The notes beneath the pieces were generated by a model. The model did no database searches, had not been told where the DNA came from, and worked only from the letters and a program-made list of their open reading frames with translations. Positions 1-5,400 of a stretch of DNA of 10,109 bases are shown piece after piece (the stretch's first letter is position 1; the number at the start of each line of letters is the position of its first letter). The position numbers and the translations under genes are program-made. The stretch spans positions 1 to 10,109 of the forward strand of contig CAZMCC010000117.1 in assembly GCA_964564695.1 (NCBI GenBank). The letters are read 5' to 3'. This DNA is from CAZMCC01 sp964564695 (GTDB taxonomy: Bacteria > Planctomycetota > Phycisphaerae > Phycisphaerales > UBA1924).

Positions 1-490
1 GCTTGTCGCACTCGGGGGTGCCGTGGGCGAACTCGACGCCGGCGTAGATGTCTTCGGTGTTCTCGCGGAAGATGACCATGTCGACCAGGTCGGGGCGCTT
101 GACGGGGCTGGGGACGCCCTTGAACCACCGCACAGGCCGGATGCAGACGTAGAGGTCGAGCTCCTGGCGGAGGGCGACGTTGAGCGAGCGGATGCCGCCG
201 CCGACGGGGGTGGTCAGCGGGCCCTTGATGCCCACGAGCAGCTCGCGGAAGCTCTTGAGCGTGGCCTCGGGGAGCCACTGGCCGGTCTGCTTGAACGCCT
301 TCTCGCCGGCGAGGACTTCCTGCCAGTGGATGCGGCGCTTGCCCTTGTACGCCTTCTCGACGGCGGCGTTGAAGACCTGGACGCTGGCGCGCCAGATGTC
401 GGGGCCGGTGCCGTCACCCTCGATGAAGGGGATGATGGGGTCGTTGGGGACCTTGAGGTGGCCGTGGTCGAGGGTGATCGGGGTCGGCAT
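1..490 (-). CDS. icd: Isocitrate dehydrogenase (NADP-type), N-terminal part, cut by window edge
   Basis: This enzyme of the TCA cycle oxidatively decarboxylates isocitrate to 2-oxoglutarate in the cytoplasm. The 163 visible codons, read on the minus strand from an ATG at 490-488, follow the E. coli Icd type closely. They show IIPFIEGDGTGPDIW (residues 19-33), AAVEKAYKGKRRIHW, IKGPLTTPVGGGIRSLNVAL (about 88-107), LDLYVCIRPVRWF and a FRENTEDIYAG motif near residue 145. Ser102 in GGGIRSLN aligns with E. coli Ser113, the substrate-contacting serine that AceK phosphorylates there. Whether this organism regulates it that way is unknown. A GGAG Shine-Dalgarno lies 11 bases upstream of the ATG (502-505 on the plus strand). 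The C-terminal part lies beyond position 1. The family call is very secure. NADP rather than NAD preference is inferred from the subfamily, because the cofactor-specificity residues are outside the window. Confidence 0.95.
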   Translation of the reverse strand, partial: MPTPITLDHGHLKVPNDPIIPFIEGDGTGPDIWRASVQVFNAAVEKAYKGKRRIHWQEVLAGEKAFKQTGQWLPEATLKSFRELLVGIKGPLTTPVGGGIRSLNVALRQELDLYVCIRPVRWFKGVPSPVKRPDLVDMVIFRENTEDIYAGVEFAHGTPECDK

Positions 491-560
491 GGCGCTGAAA
501 TCTCCAGTTCGAAAGCAGGGAGGCGAGTGTAGAGGCGGCAGGCGAAGGTCACCACCCGCA

Positions 561-624
561 CGAGCCCCGAGCGTGAGCGAGCGGGTCGATCGGCGGAAGG
601 CCCCTCCCTGACGGTCGGGGCTCG
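561..624. repeat. Inverted repeat, 10-bp perfect arms, 3' of gmk
   Basis: The arms CGAGCCCCGA (561-570) and TCGGGGCTCG (615-624) are perfect reverse complements separated by 44 bases. Extending inward, each arm is an imperfect copy of the same GC-rich unit (GAGCCCCGAGCGTGAGCGAG on one side; GAGCCCCGACCGTCAGGGAG when the other side is read in reverse), so this is a pair of inverted short repeats. It starts 10 bases past the gmk stop, in the 143-base gap between gmk and icd. It could fold in the gmk transcript and act as a 3' stabiliser or factor-independent stop, but no T-tract follows. The remainder of the gap shows no gene. Confidence 0.7.
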
Positions 625-633
625 TCGCGAAGC

Positions 634-1248
634 TCAATGTCCGAGTCGTTCGCGAACCCAACCGATCGCCTCACCCGTCGCCCGGTCGAGGCGGTCGTTC
701 ACGATGAACGTGTTGTAGACCCCGCAGGACCGGGCCGCGGCGATCTCGCGCTTGGCCTCCGCGAACCGGCGCTGGATGGCCTCCTCGGGCTCGCGCTTGC
801 GGGCGCGGAGGCGGGCGAGGAGCTCGTCCTCGCTTGGGGGCAACACGAACAGAGCCACGGCGTCGGGAATCGCCTTCTTGACGTTAACCGCGCCCTGCAC
901 GTCGATCTCGAGGATGACCAGCCGCCCCGCGGCGAGCTGCTGCTCGACCCAGGCGCGAAGGGTGCCGTAGCGCTTGCCGAAGACGCCGGCCCACTCGAGG
1001 AAGGCGTTCTCGGCAACGAGCTTGTCGAAGGCCTCGTTGGTGACGAAGGAGTAATCGACGCCGTCGCGTTCCTGCGGCGTGGGAGCGCGGGTGGTGGCGG
1101 AGACGCTGAAGACGGCCCCACGCCGGTCGCGCGGGTCGGGCGCGTGGTCGCCGAACGCCTGGCGCACGGCGTGCGTGATCGTGGTCTTCCCCACGCCGCT
1201 GGGGCCGGAGATGATGAGGACCATGCCTTTGTGGGAGGGGGCCGGCAT
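634..1248 (-). CDS. gmk: Guanylate kinase
   Basis: This essential cytoplasmic enzyme transfers a phosphate from ATP to GMP, giving GDP for nucleic-acid and nucleotide-signal synthesis. From the ATG at 1248-1246 the product is 204 residues, the usual bacterial length. It has the P-loop GPSGVGKT (residues 15-22), the GMP-binding stretch SVSATTRAPTPQERDGVDYSF (from 48), LEWAGVFGKRYGT (84-96), LEIDVQGA (113-120) and the lid-like RLRARKREPEEAIQRR region (146-161). A roughly 10-residue insert, HAPDPRDRRG, precedes the GMP-binding stretch. The reading frame stays open upstream to 1476, but that extension is translated repeat DNA and is not part of the family, so I chose the internal ATG. Met9 is a possible alternative start. 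No clear Shine-Dalgarno is visible. The gene lies downstream of mcsB in the same direction but 330 bases away, so it is probably independently expressed. Function is very secure. Confidence 0.95.
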   Translation of the reverse strand: MPAPSHKGMVLIISGPSGVGKTTITHAVRQAFGDHAPDPRDRRGAVFSVSATTRAPTPQERDGVDYSFVTNEAFDKLVAENAFLEWAGVFGKRYGTLRAWVEQQLAAGRLVILEIDVQGAVNVKKAIPDAVALFVLPPSEDELLARLRARKREPEEAIQRRFAEAKREIAAARSCGVYNTFIVNDRLDRATGEAIGWVRERLGH

Positions 1249-1269
1249 CGTTGGGCCAACGGTAGACAA

Positions 1270-1293
1270 GAGCCGGGGGCGCGAGCGAGCGGC
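1270..1293 (+). repeat. Single copy of the short GC-rich GAGCC-type repeat
   Basis: The stretch GAGCCGGGGGCGCGAGCGAG and the bases following it resembles the units found at 562-585 and at both arms of 7033-7140 (GAGCC, a G-rich step, GCG, then GAGC). It sits 21 bases upstream of the gmk start codon and next to the larger composite repeat beginning at 1300. Here it is unpaired. The match is imperfect, so membership of the same family is a visual judgement. Confidence 0.45.
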
Positions 1294-1299
1294 GGATTT

Positions 1300-1423
1300 C
1301 GCCCCGAAGGGGCGCCGGGGTGTAGCCACGGGTGGAGCGCAGTCCGCGAAGCGGACGGAGCGGAACCCGTGGAAGCGGCCCCAACCTCTCCCTTTGCATG
1401 TGTGATTTCGCCCCGGAGGGGCG
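1300..1423 (+). repeat. Composite palindromic repeat, copy A
   Basis: This is a 124-bp intergenic element made of three parts. The first is a hairpin CGCCCCGAAGGGGCG (1300-1314). The second is a core in which CCACGGGT (1326-1333) pairs with ACCCGTGG (1365-1372) around an inner GTCCGC-GAA-GCGGAC hairpin. The third is a terminal hairpin CGCCCCGGAGGGGCG (1409-1423). The reverse complement of 1445-1573 has the same parts in the same order with near-identical sequence, including the TGTAGCCACGGGTGGAGCG stretch and a CCTCTCCCTTTG-like stretch. No coding capacity is credible. It looks like a dispersed extragenic palindromic element. Its function is unknown. Confidence 0.85.
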
Positions 1424-1444
1424 ACGGGATTTCGGCGGGTTCCT

Positions 1445-1573
1445 CCGCCCCTGCCGGGGCGGCATGCATCTACCAAAGAGAGGGATTGCCGACGCGTTCC
1501 ACGGGTTGCGCTGCGTCCGCCTTCGGCGGACTCCGCTCCACCCGTGGCTACATTCCGGCGCCCCTCCGGGGCG
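1445..1573 (-). repeat. Composite palindromic repeat, copy B (inverted relative to copy A)
   Basis: This is the second copy of the composite element, in the opposite orientation. Read on the minus strand it begins with the hairpin CGCCCCGGAGGGGCG (1573-1559). Next comes the core, with CCACGGGT and ACCCGTGG arms (1547-1540 and 1506-1499) around GTCCGCC and GGCGGAC (inner hairpin 1531-1515). A CCTCTCTTTG-like stretch follows, then the hairpin CCGCCCCGGCAGGGGCGG (1462-1445). It starts 5 bases after the mcsB stop codon. With copy A it makes a large inverted repeat separated by 21 bases. A transcript running from mcsB toward gmk could fold into one long imperfect stem. The 330 bases from 1249 to 1578 hold only these repeats and the short unit at 1270. 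Confidence 0.85.
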
Positions 1574-1578
1574 AGGAG

Positions 1579-2736
1579 TTACGACCCGCCCAACTGCTTC
1601 CGCACCAGGTCCGCCCGCGCCTCGCGCCGGGCGTTCTGGTCGAGGTCGGTGCCCAGCAGGCGCTGGAGGTGGGCCGGCTGGGTCAGCAGCAGGAGCTGGT
1701 TGACCGTCTGCTCGGCGATGTCGTGGACGAGGCCCATCAGCACGCCGAGTCGCACCAGGCTCAGGAGCGTGAGCGCCTCCTCGGGGTTGAGCAGGCGGGC
1801 CGAGCGCAGGGCGCCCAGGGCCCGATAGACCTGGTCCTCGAGGAACCGGCGTCGCTTGTCGAGCAGCATCCGTCTCGCGGCCCGCTCGTAATCGATGATC
1901 CGCGGCACGATCTCGCGCTCCAGCTCGTCGAGGATCAGGCGTTCGGGCTTGCCGAGCGTCGTCTGATTCGATATCTGGTAGAACTCGCCGGTGGCCTCGG
2001 AGTGCTCGCCGTAGTACCCCCGCACGGCCAGGTGCATGTCGCGGGTCGCCCGCTTCACCTTCTCCATCTCGGCCGAGAGCTTGAGGCCCGGGAGGTGGAG
2101 CATGACGCTGACGCGCATGGCCGTGCCGACGTTGGTGGGGCAGGCGGTGAGGTAGCCGAAGCGCGGGGAGTATGACCACTCGAGAGCGTCGGCGTCGGCG
2201 GCGCTCGCGCCGCCCTCGAGGCGGTCGTCGACCTGGTCGATCTTGGCGAGCAGCTCGGACAGATTGAGCCCCGAGGCGAGCACCTGGATCCGCAGGTGGT
2301 CCTCCTCGTTGACCATGATCGAGAGCTGCTCGTCAGGCAGGCTGATGGCGACGGCCCGCGGGCCGTCGGGATCGGGCGCGGGCGTCGCGTGCGAGGGCGG
2401 GTCGGCGGCGCTGGGGGCCTTCGGCGTCGCGAGCTCCTTGGAGATCAGGTGGCGCTCGAGCAGGAGCATGCGGTCGGCGGGGGCGCAGGTGTGGACGTCC
2501 ACCCAGAGCATGCGGTCGGCGAGGCGGGCGGCGCCGATGCGCTGGCGCACGCGGTCGAGCACGCCCTGGCGCTGCTCGTGGGCGCAGCGGGAGACGAACG
2601 GCAACCCGTGGAGGTTGCGGGCGAGGCGGACGCGCGAGGAGATGACGACGTCGGCGTCGGCCCCCGCGCCGCGGAGCCAGTCGACGCCGCGACGGATGAC
2701 ATTGGGTGTGAAGGCGAAGCCGGGAGTCTCGCTCAC
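1579..2736 (-). CDS. mcsB: Protein-arginine kinase McsB
   Basis: McsB phosphorylates arginine side chains on proteins, marking them for ClpCP-type degradation in the systems studied (Bacillus, Geobacillus). The 385-residue product belongs to the phosphagen-kinase fold. It shows ISSRVRLARNL (residues 32-42), the NEEDHLRIQ motif (143-151) holding the catalytic acidic residue, and the active-site CPTNVGTAMRVSVMLHLPGL loop (199-218) with the conserved cysteine. DLDQNARREARADLVR (364-379) corresponds to the C-terminal arginine-rich, phosphoarginine-sensing part of McsB. A proline/alanine-rich insert (about 104-126) sits just before the catalytic NEED region and looks lineage-specific. The start is GTG (2736-2734), whose GTGA overlaps the mcsA stop, which implies translational coupling. 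No ctsR or clpC is adjacent, unlike the Firmicutes operon. The stop is TAA at 1581-1579, immediately followed by a palindromic repeat. Confidence 0.95.
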   Translation of the reverse strand: MSETPGFAFTPNVIRRGVDWLRGAGADADVVISSRVRLARNLHGLPFVSRCAHEQRQGVLDRVRQRIGAARLADRMLWVDVHTCAPADRMLLLERHLISKELATPKAPSAADPPSHATPAPDPDGPRAVAISLPDEQLSIMVNEEDHLRIQVLASGLNLSELLAKIDQVDDRLEGGASAADADALEWSYSPRFGYLTACPTNVGTAMRVSVMLHLPGLKLSAEMEKVKRATRDMHLAVRGYYGEHSEATGEFYQISNQTTLGKPERLILDELEREIVPRIIDYERAARRMLLDKRRRFLEDQVYRALGALRSARLLNPEEALTLLSLVRLGVLMGLVHDIAEQTVNQLLLLTQPAHLQRLLGTDLDQNARREARADLVRKQLGGS

Positions 2737-3395
2737 GCGGGCGCTCCGGCGGAGGGTGGCGAAGGGGGTGAAGGGGGTGATGGGGGACGCCGCCCCCCCT
2801 CGGGATCCTCGCCGACGACGGCCGTCTGGCCCTCAGTCTCGATGCGCCGGATCTCGTCGCGGAGCTTGGCGGCCCGTTCGTACTGCTCGCCCTCGACCGC
2901 CTCGGTGAGCTGGCGCCGGAGCGTCTCGACCCGCCGGCGTGCGAGTTCGATGGCCGCGAGCGCCGCCGCGGTGGCGATGGCCGCCCGCTCGGCGATGGGG
3001 GTGGGCGTGCGCAGACGCCGCGGGGACTTGCCGATGTGGTGGGTACCGCCCTCGTGCCAGCGCTCGAGGGGCGCTCCGAGCTGGCCGGTGAAGGCGGCGT
3101 AGCACTCGGGGCAGCCGAGCAGGCCAGTCTGGCGGAAGGAGGCGAACTTCATCCCGCAGTGCGGGCAGGCGTCGACGGCGCCGGCGGGGGTGGGGGTTCC
3201 CGCACCGGTCCCGGCTCCTTGGGCTTGCTGCGCGACGATCGCCTGGAGCACCTGCTGGGGCCCGACAAAGCCCTGGACCTGGAACCCTTCGGCCTTGGCG
3301 CACTGCTCGCAGAGGTGCTTCTCGACGCGCTTTCCGCCCTTGATCGCCACCTCGTGAACGGTGGCCTCCTGCGCCTTGCACTTGTCGCACTTCAC
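2733..3395 (-). CDS. mcsA: McsA-type zinc-finger activator of McsB (UVR domain)
   Basis: McsA binds and activates the McsB arginine kinase. The 220-residue product has CxxC pairs at Cys3/6, Cys29/32, Cys77/80 and Cys95/98, enough for two zinc sites. A UVR-type helical hairpin follows at about 156-188 (LRRQLTEAVEGEQYERAAKL). The last 20 residues are a low-complexity tail built from repeated PPS triplets, encoded by a GGGGGTGAA-like tandem repeat around 2750-2786. A Gln/Ala/Gly/Pro-rich linker separates the two zinc modules. The start is a GTG (3395-3393); its first codons give MKCDKC, a typical McsA opening. No Shine-Dalgarno is seen. It overlaps mcsB by 4 bp (GTGA), which makes a two-gene operon. 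A lipoprotein gene diverges from only 18 bp away, so any promoter must lie within that gap or inside the neighbour's 5' end. Confidence 0.92.
   Translation of the reverse strand: MKCDKCKAQEATVHEVAIKGGKRVEKHLCEQCAKAEGFQVQGFVGPQQVLQAIVAQQAQGAGTGAGTPTPAGAVDACPHCGMKFASFRQTGLLGCPECYAAFTGQLGAPLERWHEGGTHHIGKSPRRLRTPTPIAERAAIATAAALAAIELARRRVETLRRQLTEAVEGEQYERAAKLRDEIRRIETEGQTAVVGEDPEGGRRPPSPPSPPSPPSAGAPA
2748..2786 (-). repeat. Short tandem repeat encoding the PPS tail of McsA
   Basis: The plus strand here is a run of GAAGGGGGT-like 9-base units, seen clearly in GGCGAAGGGGGTGAAGGGGG. It encodes the repeated Pro-Pro-Ser tail at about residues 204-216 of McsA. Such tracts tend to vary in copy number through slippage, so the tail length may differ between strains. 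The tail lies outside the zinc and UVR modules and is probably disordered. Confidence 0.7.
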
Positions 3396-3413
3396 GGCAA
3401 CGATGCTATCCCG

Positions 3414-4016
3414 ATGCCACGCACCTCATCGCTGATTCCGGCCCTCCTCACCGCGTTCGGACTGATCTTCGCCGGGGGCTGCTCCTCGCCCCGGGCGACC
3501 GGCCCGGTCGAGATCGGCGCGGACCGCTATGGCGTGACCTTTGACGCCGCCCGGGACGTGCTCCGCGAACGCCGGTTCGACCTCGCCCGGGTGGACTCCT
3601 CGGCCGGGGTGCTGACGACCGCGCCGTCGGTGTCGGCCGGGCTGTTCACGCCCTGGAGCCGGGACCAGCAGACGTTCGACGACGAACTGGATGACACGCT
3701 GAACCGCCAGCAGCGGACAGTTCGGGTCGAGTTCCAGCCGGTCGAGCCGCCGGCCGAGCCGGGGCCGCACGATCTTGTGGGCAAGCCGGTCACGACGCGG
3801 CTAGAGGTGCGGGTGACGGTCGAGCGCCAGCACCGGGCGGGGCAGCAGCCCCAGCCCGCGTCGATCACGATGAGCAGCCGGTGGCAGGACCCTGCGCTAC
3901 AGCGGCGCGGGTTGAGCGAGTACGGCGTCACGACACGGCGCGATGAGGCGCTCGAGCGGACGCTGATCGCCGAGATTCTCGAGCGGACGGGTCAGCAGGT
4001 CGCGGACGCCGAGTGA
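3414..4016 (+). CDS. Putative lipoprotein of unknown function
   Basis: This is a 200-residue protein with a lipoprotein-type signal peptide: a basic start (MPRTSS), a hydrophobic stretch (LIPALLTAFGLIFAG) and a lipobox-like AGGC with Cys23 as the probable lipidated residue. The mature part is polar and charged. It contains YGVTFDAARDVLRERRFDLA (39-58), a GVLTTAPS stretch and a C-terminal helix-like segment ending ERTLIAEILERTGQQ. I do not recognise a named family. The pattern of a variable residue track, a short helix and 'G-V-L-T-T' resembles small envelope lipoproteins of planctomycetes, but that is an impression. The ATG at 3414 is chosen because the signal peptide starts there; the frame is open further upstream only as antisense of mcsA. 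No Shine-Dalgarno is apparent. It converges with the LuxR gene across 16 bp. Confidence 0.8.
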   Translation: MPRTSSLIPALLTAFGLIFAGGCSSPRATGPVEIGADRYGVTFDAARDVLRERRFDLARVDSSAGVLTTAPSVSAGLFTPWSRDQQTFDDELDDTLNRQQRTVRVEFQPVEPPAEPGPHDLVGKPVTTRLEVRVTVERQHRAGQQPQPASITMSSRWQDPALQRRGLSEYGVTTRRDEALERTLIAEILERTGQQVADAE

Positions 4017-4032
4017 AATCACGCTCGTTGGG

Positions 4033-4935
4033 TTAGCGCTCGGTGTGTGCGATGTGCCCGAGGGCACGCGAGACGAGGTGGCCGCGCCGACGCACGCCGA
4101 GCTTGTGGTGCAGGCTCTTGACGTGGTCGTGAACGGTGTGGGGGCTGCGTCCGAGCTTCTCGGCGATCTCGGCGACGCTGAGGCCGTCGATGAGCAGGTC
4201 GAGGATCGCGACCTCCTTGGGCGTCAGCGTCTTGACGGGCGGGCCGTCGGTGCCCAGGGCCGACGCACGGTCGGCGGCGCCGGCGAGTTCGGGGAGCACG
4301 GCCTGGAAGATCGCGATGTCCTGCGGCTCGAAGCGGGCCGGGACGCCGTTGCTCGGGGCGCCGGTCAGGCCGATCTCGGCGAGCACGACGAAGTCCTGGT
4401 GCGTGGGGAGCGGGCAGATGCCGCAGAGCACGTCGGACGCGCCGAGCGTCGCCCAGCGGTGGCCCGCGGGGCTGGACGCCCAGGCGTTGTCCCCCATCGA
4501 GGCACGCAGGGAGAACGCGGTGCACTCGTGGCGCTGCGGCGTGGTTCCCCAGCCTGGCTCGCGGGCCTCGGCGAGGGCGCCGACGAGGCGGACGAGGTCG
4601 GGATGATTGGAGTCGAGCGGCGCGATCGCTGCGGCCGAGCCCCCCCCACCGGCGCGGGCGGCGCCGGTACCGATCTCGGTCGCGACCGATCCGGCCGATC
4701 CGGGGAGCATTCCGATGTGCACGAGTCGCGAGGAATCATCGAACCCAGCGAGCACGACCGCGGCGGTGGCAGGCTCCCGGATGGGGAGCAGCGCCCGGGC
4801 GGCGGCGGCGCACCAGTCTTCCGACGCGAACGCCGGGAGGTGGTTGACTTGAGTGATGACACGCGCCGTCACAGAGGCTGCGTGCGCAACTGTGCCCTGG
4901 AGGGTCGTCCCCGTGTCCAGTGCTTGGCCTTTCAT
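4033..4935 (-). CDS. LuxR-family transcriptional regulator with an uncharacterised N-terminal domain
   Basis: This 300-residue DNA-binding protein has a LuxR/FixJ-type helix-turn-helix at the C-terminus (residues 237-292), with LTPKEVAILDLLIDGLSVAE and SPHTVHDHVKSLHHKLGV as the classic HTH stretches. The N-terminal 230 residues have no receiver-domain signature. They read as an alpha/beta sensor region, and the segment RFEPQDIAIFQAVLPELAGA (201-220) looks like the last helix of a GAF-like domain. That assignment is tentative. A glycine/alanine-rich loop lies near 90-103. The ATG at 4935-4933 is supported by a strong AAGGAGA Shine-Dalgarno (4941-4947 on the plus strand). The gene is divergent from the UDP-galactopyranose-mutase-like gene across 465 bp, so it could regulate that gene, itself or distant targets. 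No operator can be shown. Ligand and regulon are unknown. Confidence 0.88.
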   Translation of the reverse strand: MKGQALDTGTTLQGTVAHAASVTARVITQVNHLPAFASEDWCAAAARALLPIREPATAAVVLAGFDDSSRLVHIGMLPGSAGSVATEIGTGAARAGGGGSAAAIAPLDSNHPDLVRLVGALAEAREPGWGTTPQRHECTAFSLRASMGDNAWASSPAGHRWATLGASDVLCGICPLPTHQDFVVLAEIGLTGAPSNGVPARFEPQDIAIFQAVLPELAGAADRASALGTDGPPVKTLTPKEVAILDLLIDGLSVAEIAEKLGRSPHTVHDHVKSLHHKLGVRRRGHLVSRALGHIAHTER

Positions 4936-5400
4936 CCGCGTCTCCTTCCGGGCGCGGCTTGAGCGTGCCGCTGCGCCGGGATGCCTCGTTAGATCCTCCT
5001 GCTGCCGCGCTCGAGCGTGTGGGGGGCGTGGGCCCGCCCGTCACCGAACCCGAACGCACGACACCCGTCCAGCCGTCGCGGATCAGCCAAGCGGGCGAGT
5101 CGCGGCCCCTCGACCAGACATACGCAGGCCCGCCCTCCCCCGAACCGCGGCGGGGCTTTGGGGGCTCCGCCACACACAACATCAAGATACCCGCGTTAGG
5201 GGAGCAGGTCCACAGGCAAGGAGCAACAGCAGCGGATTCGGGGGTGAAACTGGTATGCGTACCCGGTGTGGGCAAGGCCAGTGGCCGGCGTGACATACGG
5301 CGCGGGGTGGGTGTGCTTGATCTTTGCGCCAATGGCCGGCGGGCCCGCGGCTCCTACGATGGGCCGGCGCGCCGCAGCGGCGGAGCCTTCGGAGATTCCG
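4936..5400. other. Long divergent intergenic region (no gene found)
   Basis: These 465 bases lie between the divergent starts of the LuxR regulator and the flavoenzyme gene. They should hold both promoters. I could not find a convincing -35/-10 pair: TTGATC (5317-5322) and TACGAT (5355-5360) are 32 bases apart. The GC-rich open frames here have no family character and no ribosome-binding site. GGCCGGCG-like words recur at about 5283, 5334 and 5363 near the flavoenzyme start, but are too simple to call an operator. Confidence 0.6.
5391..5394 (+). promoter_or_regulatory. Shine-Dalgarno GGAG that fixes the flavoenzyme start
   Basis: GGAG lies 6 bases before the ATG at 5401. An in-frame ATG at 5266 and two others between would add up to 45 residues, but they have no ribosome-binding site and encode unconserved sequence. 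The 5401 start is therefore preferred. Confidence 0.7.

Noticed and set aside
1249..1476. A possible 76-residue N-terminal extension of guanylate kinase.
   Set aside because: The extension is translated from repeat copy A and its surroundings, and normal-length Gmk begins at 1248.
1300..1573. A CRISPR array, from the repeated GGGGCG hairpins.
   Set aside because: The units are palindromes in an inverted composite, not regular direct repeats with unique spacers, and no cas gene is present.
637..2175. A 512-codon plus-strand open frame across gmk, the repeats and part of mcsB.
   Set aside because: It lies antisense to two certain genes. GC-rich DNA leaves such frames open, and the translation is low-complexity with no family motifs.
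884..2179. A 431-codon minus-strand open frame overlapping gmk and mcsB in another frame.
   Set aside because: It is an out-of-frame shadow crossing both genes and the palindromic repeats, with Arg/Pro-rich composition and no domain.
4045..4962. A 305-codon plus-strand open frame opposite the LuxR gene.
   Set aside because: It is antisense to a well-supported regulator with a good ribosome-binding site, and has no motifs of its own.
5317..5360. TTGATC and TACGAT as a sigma-70 promoter for the UGM-like gene.
   Set aside because: The spacing is 32 bases, far from about 17, and no alternative -35 is seen at the right distance.
5266..5400. A possible 45-residue N-terminal extension of the UGM-like protein.
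   Set aside because: It is Ala/Gly-rich and unconserved, with no ribosome-binding site, whereas GGAG sits properly before 5401.
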